In this document: one piece after another, positions 26,604 through 34,552 of the stretch
How the letters are laid out: the number at the start of each line of letters is the position of its first letter
How positions within the stretch are numbered: position 1 is the first letter of the stretch
DNA from: CAVREM01 sp963728825
Lineage (GTDB): Bacteria; Acidobacteriota; Vicinamibacteria; Vicinamibacterales; CAVVIG01
Length of the DNA stretch: 64,000 nt
Direction of reading: 5' to 3'
NCBI GenBank assembly: GCA_963728825.1
Contig: CAVSLA010000004.1
Location: 806,001-870,000, forward strand
Notes under the pieces: model-generated
Told to the model about the DNA's origin: nothing
Seen by the model: only the letters and a program-made list of their open reading frames with translations
The model's database searches: none
Position numbers and translations under genes: made by a program

Positions 26604-29234
26604 TTACTCGTGCCTGAGCGCGACCAGCGGATCGACGCGCGCTGCGCGGGCGGATGGGATCAGCGCCGCAGCCAGGCTCGTGAGGAGCACCAGTAGTGCG
26701 ACGGCAGCGAAGGTCGCGGGATCGGTGGGCGCAGTCTCGTACAACAGGCTCGTCATGACGCGCGTCAGCAGGAGCGCCGACGGCACGCCGATGACCACGC
26801 CGACGATCGCGACCCGAAGCGCGTGACCGATGACCATCCTCACAACTTCAGGCCGGCCCGCGCCAAGCGCAAGCCGCATCCCGATCTCTGGCGTGCGCTG
26901 TGCGACGAAATACGCGATGACGCCGTACAGTCCGAGCATCGCGAGGGCGAGTCCGGTCGCGGCGAGCACGAGTACTAAACGCATGTAAAAACGGCGCGTG
27001 GCCGTGACCGCAACGACGACGCCCTCCAGCGTTCGCACCTCGTAGAGCGGAATCGAGGGATCCACATCGCGAACGGCCGTTCGCATCGCCGGCACGTACG
27101 TTTCCGGCCAGTTCTCGCTGACGTGCACCACCAGCGCCATGCTCCGCTGGAAATTACTCCAGGCGCCGTCGGGAGCCTGGGTGTACGGAATGAAGAGCTC
27201 CATCGGCGCGGGATTCTCCTGCCCGGCGCTCCGGACGTCGCGGACAACGCCGATGACCTCACGCCAGAATGGTTCGGAGGACCACGTCGAGAGCCGTTTA
27301 CCGACCGCGGCTTCGCCCGGCCATAACGCGGCGGCGAGCCGTTCGTTGATCACGACGACCGGCGGGGCGGAGGCAGCCACGTCGGCTTCCCGCAGCGACC
27401 GGCCTATGGCCATCGTCATGCCGACGGCCTCGAAGTAGTCGTCGGTGATGAGGCGGATGACCGGGCTCGGGGCGGCACGGCGCGGGATGTCGGATCCTTC
27501 CGGGATCGTGCTGGAATCGGTCATGCTGCCCACCAGCGGAATGCCGGTCGCCGCCGCCGCGAACTTCACGCCGTTTGTGCCTCGCAATGGCGCGAGGATG
27601 CGTCGGTAGGCGTCCGCAGCCTGCGCGTCGCTTTCGTAGCGGACCTCAGGCAGCGCGAGACGAGCCGTGATGACGGCGTGAGCATTGAACCCGAGCGGCA
27701 CCTGACGAAGCTTGTCGGCGCTGCGGACGAGCAGTCCCGTGCCGATGAGCAGGACAACGGTGATCGCCGTCTCGAAGACGACCATAGGCGTCCGAAGACG
27801 GTTGCGGACTGAGCCGCTCGATGCGGTCCGGCCGCCGTCGCGAAGCGAGCCGACGAGGTCGGCTCGCGCCGCGTGGATCGCCGGCGCCAGGCCGAACCCA
27901 ATGGCCACCAGGACGGTGACCGCGAACGCAAAGACCAGCACTTCGATCTGCAGTCCCGCGTCCCTCAACCGCGGCAGGGTGAGCGGACCGTTCTGGACCA
28001 GAAAATCGATGCCGAGACGGGCGACGATCAAGGCGCCCGCGCCGCCGGCGAGCGCCAGCACGACGCTCTCGGTGAGCAATTGCCGGACGATCCGCGTCTG
28101 TCCGCCGCCTACGGACGCGCGGATCGCGATTTCCCGGCGGCGCGTGGTGGCCCGCGCGGTCAGCAGGCTGGCGATGTTGACGCAGCCGATGAACAGGACG
28201 AGCGCAACGGCCGTCATCAACACGAACAGCGGCCGACGGCCGCTGCCGACCAGCTGCTCCTGAAGGGACTGCACCAGCACACCGCGCGACGCCATTTCCT
28301 CGGGATGGCGTTCGGCGATGCCGCGCGTGACGCGCTCCAGATCTTCCTGGGCGCGGGCCAGCGTGACGCCCGGTTTGAGCTTCGCCAGAACCCCGAGATA
28401 GTGGTTGCCGAAGTTGACGCGCTGTTCGGGTGTGAACATCAGCGGCGTCCAGAGTTGCGAGCTGAAACCGCCGGTGACGCCGGCGCGGGTGGGATCCGTC
28501 AGCGCGTAGGCCGCCGGCGCAACGCCGATGACGGTATGCGACTCGTCGCCAAGATGGATCGACCGGCCGATGATGGCGCGGTCGCCGCCGAATCGCGCTT
28601 GCCACAGCGAATGACTCAAGACGACGACCCGTCCACCCGAGTCGACGTCCGACGCAGTGAAATAGCGCCCGAGCGCCGGCGGCATGTGGGCGACCTCGAA
28701 ATAACCCGGCGTCACCCGCATGCCCCGGATGCGCTCCGGGTCGCCAGCGTCCGCGAGGTTGTAGGTCACACCCTGTCCCGCTGACGTGTGCTCGAATACG
28801 GTGCTGTGCTCGGTCCAGTCATGAAAGTGACCGACCGATGCGTTGCCCACCGCGCGGAACGTTTCCCGCACGAGCACGATGCGTTCGCCATCCACGTACG
28901 GCAGCGGGCGGAGCAGAACGGCGTTGAATACGCTGAAGACCGCGGTCGTCAACCCGATGCCGAGCGCCAGGGTCGCGACCGCCACGGTCGTAAATCCCGG
29001 ATTGCGGCCCAACATCCGGATGCCGTAGCTCAGATCCTGCCGAAGCTGATCGAGCCACACCGGACTCCAGACCGCGCGCGCCTTCTCTTCAGCCAGTGTG
29101 ATGTTGCCGAACCGGCGAAGGGCGGCCTGTCGCGCCTCGCGAGCGGGCATGCCCCTGGCGATGTTCTCCTCGGTCTCGCGGGCGATGTGGTCCTTGATCT
29201 CACCATCGAGATCCGACAGCGGATGTTTCGTCAT
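26604..29234 (-). CDS. ADOP-family ABC transporter permease, type A
   Basis: An 876-residue permease. The prefix domain reads DLDGEIKDHIARETEENIA, then AREARQAALRRFGN, the same class as the gene at 50-2692. It is followed by LGRNPGFTTVAVATLALGIG (membrane helix), a periplasmic domain, FtsX block one (GCVNIASLLTARATTRRREI), a second periplasmic domain and FtsX block two (GLYGVIAYFVAQRTPEIGMR). The ATG overlaps the PadR stop (ATGA), so the two genes are translationally coupled. Reading further upstream would run inside the PadR gene. There is no ATPase neighbour. Confidence 0.9.
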   Translation of the reverse strand: MTKHPLSDLDGEIKDHIARETEENIARGMPAREARQAALRRFGNITLAEEKARAVWSPVWLDQLRQDLSYGIRMLGRNPGFTTVAVATLALGIGLTTAVFSVFNAVLLRPLPYVDGERIVLVRETFRAVGNASVGHFHDWTEHSTVFEHTSAGQGVTYNLADAGDPERIRGMRVTPGYFEVAHMPPALGRYFTASDVDSGGRVVVLSHSLWQARFGGDRAIIGRSIHLGDESHTVIGVAPAAYALTDPTRAGVTGGFSSQLWTPLMFTPEQRVNFGNHYLGVLAKLKPGVTLARAQEDLERVTRGIAERHPEEMASRGVLVQSLQEQLVGSGRRPLFVLMTAVALVLFIGCVNIASLLTARATTRRREIAIRASVGGGQTRIVRQLLTESVVLALAGGAGALIVARLGIDFLVQNGPLTLPRLRDAGLQIEVLVFAFAVTVLVAIGFGLAPAIHAARADLVGSLRDGGRTASSGSVRNRLRTPMVVFETAITVVLLIGTGLLVRSADKLRQVPLGFNAHAVITARLALPEVRYESDAQAADAYRRILAPLRGTNGVKFAAAATGIPLVGSMTDSSTIPEGSDIPRRAAPSPVIRLITDDYFEAVGMTMAIGRSLREADVAASAPPVVVINERLAAALWPGEAAVGKRLSTWSSEPFWREVIGVVRDVRSAGQENPAPMELFIPYTQAPDGAWSNFQRSMALVVHVSENWPETYVPAMRTAVRDVDPSIPLYEVRTLEGVVVAVTATRRFYMRLVLVLAATGLALAMLGLYGVIAYFVAQRTPEIGMRLALGAGRPEVVRMVIGHALRVAIVGVVIGVPSALLLTRVMTSLLYETAPTDPATFAAVALLVLLTSLAAALIPSARAARVDPLVALRHE

Positions 29235-29566
29235 ACCGGCCTCAGGACGCGGCTGATCGCCGCCGCCAGCTTGTCCCAGTTCGAGGTTTCGATGGCCAGC
29301 TGTTTCCGGCCCTTCGCGGTGAGGCGATAGAACTTTGCCTTGCGGTTGTTCTCGGAGGTGCCGTCCTCGAAGGCAATCCATCCGCGCTTGATGAGGCGAT
29401 GCAGGGCAGGGTAGAGCGAGCCCTGTTCCACTTTCAGCACATCGGCCGAGCTCTGTTCGATGGCCTTGGCGATGGCGTGGCCATGGGCCGGGCCCGGGTC
29501 GAGCGTGCGAAGGATGAGGAGATCGAGCGTGCCCTGGAGCAGCTCGAGGCGGTCCCTGGTAGACAT
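29231..29566 (-). CDS. PadR-family transcriptional regulator, type A
   Basis: A 111-residue PadR-type regulator with QGTLDLLILRTLDPGPAHG, IAKAIEQSSADVLKVEQGSL, YPALHRLIKRGWI and NNRKAKFYRLTAKGRKQLA. It ends NWDKLAAAISRVLRPV, parallel to the type A regulator at 3117-3449. It precedes and overlaps a type A ADOP gene. Its start codon lies inside a nine-base inverted repeat and nine bases after a -10 box, which implies a leaderless, autoregulated message. Confidence 0.9.
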   Translation of the reverse strand: MSTRDRLELLQGTLDLLILRTLDPGPAHGHAIAKAIEQSSADVLKVEQGSLYPALHRLIKRGWIAFEDGTSENNRKAKFYRLTAKGRKQLAIETSNWDKLAAAISRVLRPV

Positions 29567-29604
29567 TCTAGGTGAACACTACCGAGGGACACATAGAATG
29601 TCAA
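29562..29604 (-). promoter_or_regulatory. PadR promoter with long-spaced inverted repeat, leaderless
   Basis: On the minus strand, TTGACA (29604-29599), a 17-base spacer and TAGTGT (29581-29576) lie nine bases before the ATG at 29566. GACATTCTA (29562-29570) and TAGAATGTC (29594-29602) are perfect inverted arms 23 bases apart, one covering the start codon and the other touching the -35 box. Likely PadR operator half-sites. Confidence 0.7.
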
Positions 29605-29606
29605 GG

Positions 29607-29806
29607 GGAAGGGTGCCGGGTGCAGGGGGCCGGGGGCCGGGTGCTCGTGCCGGGTGCCGGGTGCTGGGTGCCGGGTGCCGGGTGCCGGGTGCCGCGGGCC
29701 GGGTGCCGGGTGCATGGTGCCGAGGTGCATCGGCCCGCGCAGCACGCGGCACCTGGCACTCGGCACCCCGGCACCTGGAATTCGGCACCCGGCACCTGCC
29801 AGAATG
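29607..29806. repeat. Facing arrays of the GGTGCCG heptamer
   Basis: The divergent gap between PadR and the DinB-like gene. Positions 29611-29720 are a degenerate rightward array of GGTGCCG-type units. Positions 29745-29806 carry the reverse complement (GGCACC units), so the gap can fold into a long imperfect hairpin. The centre is a short unrelated stretch. Confidence 0.85.
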
Positions 29807-29810
29807 GCGC

Positions 29811-30350
29811 ATGTCCGTTTTCAGCAATCCGGCGACCGGGGCGGCGGAGCATGCGGCGGCGTACGTGGCGGCGATTCTGGAACTGCTTGGCGAGCGCGAT
29901 CCGATCGCGGTGCTTCGGGAGACGCCCGACCGACTGCGGCGTTCGATCGACGGCTTGTCGCAACCGCAACTGCGCCAGCCGGAGCGCGCCGGCAAGTGGT
30001 CGATCAATCAGATCCTCCAGCATCTCGCCGACTCCGAGCTCGCGGGGAGCTGGCGCTTCCGCCTGATCCTGGCGCAGGATCGTCCGCCGCTGACGGGGTA
30101 TGACCAGGATCTCTGGGCCACGCGCCTGGGATACCAGGAAGGAGATCCCGCGGAAGCGCTCGACCTGTTCACCCTGCTGCGCCGACGGAACGTCCGGCTG
30201 TTCGAGCAGGCTACGCCTGCCGATCTGCAGCGCGTCGGCGTCCACGCCGAGCGAGGCGAGGAGAGTCTCGGGCATCTGCGGCGCCTCTACGCGGGCCACG
30301 ATCTGCTGCACCTCCAGCAAATCGATCGCGTTCGTCAGGCCGTCAGCTGA
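29811..30350 (+). CDS. DinB-superfamily protein
   Basis: A 179-residue predicted four-helix-bundle protein of the DinB/YfiT group, often metal-dependent thiol or transferase proteins. Histidines at the expected metal positions are seen in QILQHLADSELAGSWRFR and in the C-terminal GHDLLHLQQIDRVRQ; LRQPERAGKWSINQILQHL is the typical lead-in. The ATG at 29811 follows directly on a repeat array, so the promoter must lie within or before the repeats. Substrate unknown. Confidence 0.8.
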   Translation: MSVFSNPATGAAEHAAAYVAAILELLGERDPIAVLRETPDRLRRSIDGLSQPQLRQPERAGKWSINQILQHLADSELAGSWRFRLILAQDRPPLTGYDQDLWATRLGYQEGDPAEALDLFTLLRRRNVRLFEQATPADLQRVGVHAERGEESLGHLRRLYAGHDLLHLQQIDRVRQAVS

Positions 30351-30406
30351 TCTCCAGCACCCTGGAGAATCCACCGAGCACTTTGAAGGATCCGAGAAAC
30401 GTGTCC

Positions 30407-30441
30407 TCGACACTATATCTACATGTAATATAGTCCCCGAA
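30407..30441 (+). promoter_or_regulatory. PadR promoter with palindrome, leaderless
   Basis: TCGACA (30407-30412), a 16-base spacer and TATAGT (30429-30434), then seven bases to the ATG at 30442. The spacer and -10 box form a palindrome: CTATAT (30413-30418) and ATATAG (30428-30433) around TACATGTA. The layout is the same as at 17099, including GACACTATA at the -35 side. Confidence 0.75.
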
Positions 30442-30810
30442 ATGGTATCTCGAGCCGCCGATCCGCCCCCCGATGCCCTGCTGCCGCTGCAGCCCGCCAC
30501 GTTTCATATCCTGGTCGCACTGAGCGACGGCGATCGCCACGGCTACGCCATCATGCAGGACGTCGCCGAACGCACTGGCAAGACGTTCCGTCTCAATCCT
30601 GGCACGCTCTATACGACCATTCGCCGGCTGCTGGAGCAGGGGTTGATCGAAGAGCTCGACGATCGGCCGGATCCCGACCACGACGATGAGCGGCGGCGCT
30701 ATTACCGCCTCACGGCGTTTGGCCGTTCCGTGGCACGGGCGGAAACCGCCCGCCTCGAGCGTCTGGTCACTCTGGCCAGACGCGCCGGCCTGGCTGCCAA
30801 GAGGACATGA
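30442..30810 (+). CDS. PadR-family transcriptional regulator, type B
   Basis: A 122-residue PadR protein close to the one at 17135-17488: LLPLQPATFHILVALSDGDR, GYAIMQDVAERTGKTFRLN, PGTLYTTIRRLLEQGL and DDERRRYYRLTAFG. It begins at an ATG placed seven bases after a -10 box. The GTG of the ADOP gene follows its stop by one base, so the pair is an operon. Likely represses itself through the palindrome over its promoter. Confidence 0.9.
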   Translation: MVSRAADPPPDALLPLQPATFHILVALSDGDRHGYAIMQDVAERTGKTFRLNPGTLYTTIRRLLEQGLIEELDDRPDPDHDDERRRYYRLTAFGRSVARAETARLERLVTLARRAGLAAKRT

Positions 30811-30811
30811 C

Positions 30812-33409
30812 GTGTCCGCCTGGATCCGCCGCGCCTACGCGCTCCTGCTGCGGTGTTACCCGAAGGCCTTCCGCGACGAATACGAGCGCGAGCTGCGAAA
30901 TTCCTTCGATCGCCTGTGGCGCGAGCATGCGCATCAGGGACGTCCGGCGCTCGCCCGTCTCGGTGTCTCGGTGACGCTCGATACCATCTTCACCGCACTT
31001 CGAGAACATCTGAACATCCTGTGGGCCGACCTGCGCGTCAGCAGTCGCGCGCTGCGCAGGTCCCCTGCGTCGACGGCTGGTCTCATTGCAACCCTCGCGC
31101 TCGGAATTGGTGCGACCACCGCGATGTTTTCGGTGGTCTACGCGATTCTGCTGCGTCCATTGCCGTTTCCCGAATCGGACCGGCTCATCGAACTGGTCGC
31201 CACCAAACCGCTCGAAGGAATCACGGGGTTCTCGGCATCCGGGCCGGACTTCTATTCGTGGCGGGAGGGTGCCCAAAGCATCATCGAGATGGCGGCGCTC
31301 TCCGAGCGCGGTATCAACCTGGCCGACGAGAACGAGCCGGAGCGCGTCAACGGGATGGCGGTCACTGGCGGCTTCTGGTCGCTGCTCGGTGTGCGGCCGA
31401 TTGCCGGCCGCACCTTCGACGAGCGCGAGAACTCGCCTGCGGCGCTGCGACTGGCGGTTCTGAGTGAGGCGCTCTTTCGACGTCGCTATGGCGGCGGCCA
31501 CGGATTGCTCGGCAGAACCATCGACATCAATGGCTCGCCGCATACCGTGATTGGCATTGTCCCGAGCGACATGGGGTTCACGCAGACGGTCGACGTCTGG
31601 GTGCCGTTTGTTCCGGATCGACTGAACCGCGGCGACAGACAGATCACCGTAATCGGCCGGCTGAGATCCGGTGTCGGCGCGACGCAGGCTACCGCGGAGC
31701 TGGAGAGCATCGCTGCAGCGCTCGCTGACGAGTTTCCCGCGACCAACATGGGCTATAGCGCGCGCGCCCGGCCGTTACTGGATCTGGCAGTTCCACCGGC
31801 CGTTGAACGGACATTGCGGTTTCTGCTCGCCGCCGTCGGTCTTCTGCTCCTGGTCGCCTGCTCGAATGTGGCGCACCTGCTCCTTACTCGGGCGGCCGAG
31901 CGCGGTCCCGAGCTCGCGATGCGTCGAGCACTCGGGGCCGGCACAGCGCGGCTCACGCGCCAGCTTGCCACCGAAACGCTGCTGGTGGCTGTCGTCGGCG
32001 CGGCGTGCGGCGTCGCGCTGGCGGCCGGACTCGTGCAGCTCGCGCAGCCCACGCTCGCCGCCCTGTTGCCGCGGGCGCAGAACATTTCTCTCGATCTTCC
32101 GGTGCTTGCGGCGGCTCTGCTGGTCACCGTCGCAACTGCCGCAATCTTCGGCTTGTTTCCCATCTGGCGGGTGATGCGTGCCGACGTGACCGATGGTCTG
32201 CGGACCGGCGGCCGCGTGCAGTCCGATCGCCGGCACGCTTCGCTTCGCAGGGGATTTGTCGTCGGCCAGTTTGCAGTTGCCTCGGTTCTCGTCGTTGGCG
32301 CCGCGTTGTTGACGCAGAGCGTCGTGCGAATGACCCGCGTCGACCCGGGCTTCCGAACAGATCATCTGCTGATCACGGGCGTGACCACTCCGGCTGGCGT
32401 GACGGGGCAGGACGCGCGTGCTGCGTTCTTTCGGCAACTGGTCGATCACGTCAGCGCCGTGCCGGGTGTCGTTTCTGCCGGCCTGGGATGGAACCTGCCA
32501 CTCAGGCCCGGCGCGGGCGGACCCGGGATGGAGGTCTCCACGACACAGGAGGCAGTTCGCTCAGCGGGCCGCGCGCACTGGCGCATTGCCACGCCAGGCT
32601 ATTTCCCGACGATGGGCATCCCGCTCGTGCGCGGTCGGCTTTTCTACGAAGGTGAGCGCGAAATTCCCAACGGCTTCCGCGCAATCATCGTCAGCGAGTC
32701 GCTCGCCCGCCGGCTGTGGCCGGCCACCGAGGAGCCCCTCGGCCAGCAGTTGTGGCTTGGCAACGGCCAGGTCCGGACCGTTGTCGGCATCGTCGGAGAC
32801 GTGTATCAGAACAGCCTGGCCGACGGGATCACTCCGACGATGTACATGCCGACGTCGTGGGTGTTCCCGGCGACACACATGCTGCTGGTGCGCACCGCAG
32901 GCGATCCGGCGAACATGACCGGCGCGATCCGGCAGGCGGTTCGCAGCCTCGATCCCCGACAGACCCTGTTCGATACGCAGACGATGGAGGAGTACGTGGG
33001 CGCAACCCTGGCGCAGCCGAGACTCAATGCGATGCTGCTGGGCGCATTTGCCGCGTTGGGGCTCATCCTCGGCGCCGTTGGCGTCGCGGGTGTCGTGGCC
33101 CAGACCGTGAGCTCGCGTCGGCCTGAGCTGGCCGTCCGCCTCGCACTTGGCGGCAGAGCGGCCAGGATTGTCAGGGAAGTGGCGGTGAGCGGAGTCAGAC
33201 TCTGCGTGTACGGCCTCGTGCTCGGCTTTGCGTCAGCGATCGTCATGGCGCGTGCCGCGTCCAGTCTGCTGTTCGAAGTCCGGCCGGGCGATCCCGCGAC
33301 TTTCGCGGTGGTTGGCATCGTCCTGCTGGCAGTGGCGACGTGTGCCTGCATCCTTCCGGCCCTGCGAGTGACCCGCATCGATCCCGCCATCGCGCTGCGA
33401 GGCGACTGA
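30812..33409 (+). CDS. ADOP-family ABC transporter permease, type B
   Basis: An 865-residue permease. The N-terminus AWIRRAYALLLRCYPKAFRD is the same prefix type as the ADOP at 17488. It has LRRSPASTAGLIATLALGIG (helix), a periplasmic domain, FtsX block one (CSNVAHLLLTRAAERGPELA), a second periplasmic domain and FtsX block two (VAGVVAQTVSSRRPELAVRL). A GTG start at 30812 is chosen since it follows the PadR stop directly and opens the prefix domain. No ATPase gene is near. Confidence 0.9.
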   Translation: MSAWIRRAYALLLRCYPKAFRDEYERELRNSFDRLWREHAHQGRPALARLGVSVTLDTIFTALREHLNILWADLRVSSRALRRSPASTAGLIATLALGIGATTAMFSVVYAILLRPLPFPESDRLIELVATKPLEGITGFSASGPDFYSWREGAQSIIEMAALSERGINLADENEPERVNGMAVTGGFWSLLGVRPIAGRTFDERENSPAALRLAVLSEALFRRRYGGGHGLLGRTIDINGSPHTVIGIVPSDMGFTQTVDVWVPFVPDRLNRGDRQITVIGRLRSGVGATQATAELESIAAALADEFPATNMGYSARARPLLDLAVPPAVERTLRFLLAAVGLLLLVACSNVAHLLLTRAAERGPELAMRRALGAGTARLTRQLATETLLVAVVGAACGVALAAGLVQLAQPTLAALLPRAQNISLDLPVLAAALLVTVATAAIFGLFPIWRVMRADVTDGLRTGGRVQSDRRHASLRRGFVVGQFAVASVLVVGAALLTQSVVRMTRVDPGFRTDHLLITGVTTPAGVTGQDARAAFFRQLVDHVSAVPGVVSAGLGWNLPLRPGAGGPGMEVSTTQEAVRSAGRAHWRIATPGYFPTMGIPLVRGRLFYEGEREIPNGFRAIIVSESLARRLWPATEEPLGQQLWLGNGQVRTVVGIVGDVYQNSLADGITPTMYMPTSWVFPATHMLLVRTAGDPANMTGAIRQAVRSLDPRQTLFDTQTMEEYVGATLAQPRLNAMLLGAFAALGLILGAVGVAGVVAQTVSSRRPELAVRLALGGRAARIVREVAVSGVRLCVYGLVLGFASAIVMARAASSLLFEVRPGDPATFAVVGIVLLAVATCACILPALRVTRIDPAIALRGD

Positions 33410-33462
33410 CCCGGCCACTGGAACGGCCCAGCAGAGCCTAGCCGCAGGCCCCCGGCACAGGT

Positions 33463-33477
33463 TATATTGAGAGGTTC
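33463..33477 (+). promoter_or_regulatory. Probable -10 box of the yceD-rpmF operon, leaderless start
   Basis: TATATT at 33463-33468 lies nine bases before the ATG at 33478. GAGAGG between them could alternatively be a ribosome-binding site if transcription starts further upstream. No -35 consensus is seen. Confidence 0.45.
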
Positions 33478-34002
33478 ATGCTGGCGCTGAACCTCGCCAA
33501 GATCCGTGATGCCCGCGAACGCTTCGAACAGGTCTACACGCCCGAGCAGCTGGCGGCTGACGGCGATACGTTCAGAGTGGCCACACCGGTCACGCTGGCC
33601 TTCGATATTTTCAAGGATAAGGACCAGTTCCGGCTGGTCGGCGACGTCCGGACCGCCCTCGAGCTCGGCTGCGGCCGCTGTCTGGAGCCGTTTGCGTTGC
33701 CGGTCGATGCGGCTTTCGACCTGCGGTACCAGCCGCACACGAAGAACGCGGGGGAAGGCGAGCGGGAAATCGAAGAAGACGATCTGACGACCGCTTTCTA
33801 CGAGAACGACACGATCGATCTCGGTCAGCTGATGCGTGAGCAGTTCTACCTGACGTTGCCGATGAAGCCACTCTGCCGCGACGACTGCAAGGGTCTCTGC
33901 CCGACGTGCGGCGCCAACTGGAACAAAGCGACGTGCGACTGCACGAATCAATGGGAAGATCCGCGGTTCGAGGCGTTGAGAGCGATAAAAAATCAGTCAT
34001 AG
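33478..34002 (+). CDS. yceD: YceD/DUF177-family protein
   Basis: A 174-residue protein of the DUF177/YceD family, needed for 23S rRNA accumulation where studied. A first cysteine pair is in LELGCGRCLEPF. The C-terminal cysteine cluster CRDDCKGLCPTCGANWNKATCDC (shown in part as CKGLCPTCG) is the family signature. It precedes rpmF, the usual order in many bacteria, and then the fatty-acid operon. Confidence 0.9.
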   Translation: MLALNLAKIRDARERFEQVYTPEQLAADGDTFRVATPVTLAFDIFKDKDQFRLVGDVRTALELGCGRCLEPFALPVDAAFDLRYQPHTKNAGEGEREIEEDDLTTAFYENDTIDLGQLMREQFYLTLPMKPLCRDDCKGLCPTCGANWNKATCDCTNQWEDPRFEALRAIKNQS

Positions 34003-34007
34003 TCGAG

Positions 34008-34080
34008 GTCGCAGAGGCTGCAGAGGGGCCGCGGAGGGTGAATCCTCTGCGTCCTTTGCTCCCTCAGCGTCCTCTGGAGC
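34008..34080. repeat. Facing arrays of a GCAGAGG-type repeat between yceD and rpmF
   Basis: The left half (34008-34039) repeats GCAGAGG-like units; the right half (34042-34078) carries the opposite strand form, CCTCTGCG and CCTCTGG, so the gap can fold back on itself. GAGCGTGAGAA before rpmF may provide a weak ribosome-binding site. Confidence 0.65.
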
Positions 34081-34087
34081 GTGAGAA

Positions 34088-34270
34088 ATGCCAAATCCGA
34101 AACGAAGACACTCGAAGACGCGGACCGCGAAGCGCCGCACCCACGACGCCTTGAAGACGGTCGGCCTCAGTGAGTGCCCCCACTGCCACGAAGCCAAGCC
34201 ACCGCATCGCGTCTGTCCCAACTGCGGCTACTACCGCGGCCGCCAGGCGCGCGCCGTCGAGGAAGAATAA
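34088..34270 (+). CDS. rpmF: 50S ribosomal protein L32
   Basis: A 60-residue basic protein starting MPNPKRRHSKTRTAKRRTHD, the standard L32 opening. It has a zinc ribbon CPHC then CPNCGYY, so it is the cysteine-containing, zinc-binding form of L32. It follows yceD, the usual order. Confidence 0.96.
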   Translation: MPNPKRRHSKTRTAKRRTHDALKTVGLSECPHCHEAKPPHRVCPNCGYYRGRQARAVEEE

Positions 34271-34275
34271 GGACA

Positions 34276-34552
34276 TGCCGGGTGCAGGGTGCCGGGTGCC
34301 GGGTGCGCGGTGCTGGGTGCTGCGTCCGCGCGCGATGCGCGGCTTGACACTGAGCGCTTGGCGCGGCTTGACACTGAGCGCTTGGCGCAGCTTGGCACTG
34401 AGCGGTTGGCGCGGCTTGACACTGAGCTCGCGGCGTGCCTGCCGTAACGCAGCTCCGTGGCACTTTGCGCTTGGCTCGCCAAAAGGAGCACCCGGCCCCC
34501 GGCACCTGGCACCCCGCACCCGGCACCCGGCCCCCTGCACCCGGCACCCGAG
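34276..34552. repeat. Facing GGTGCCG arrays with nested 24-base tandem repeat
   Basis: Positions 34276-34325 hold rightward GGGTGCC units and 34485-34552 the reverse complement. Between them, 34337-34432 is four copies of a 24-base unit containing GGCTTGACACTGAGCG. The first two copies are identical, the third has a few changes and the fourth diverges at its end. Three copies contain TTGACA, a -35 consensus. The array ends directly at the plsX ATG. Confidence 0.85.

Noticed and set aside
29607..29806. CRISPR array
   Set aside because: The units are seven bases long and contiguous with no spacers of regular length, and no cas genes are present.
34337..34432. Repeat-peptide protein encoded by the 24-base tandem repeat
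   Set aside because: Repeated peptides appear in several frames and on both strands because the period is a multiple of three; no start signal or stable composition supports translation.
34276..34552. Insertion sequence or MITE with terminal inverted repeats
   Set aside because: The facing arrays are degenerate tandem units rather than defined termini, and I see no target-site duplication.
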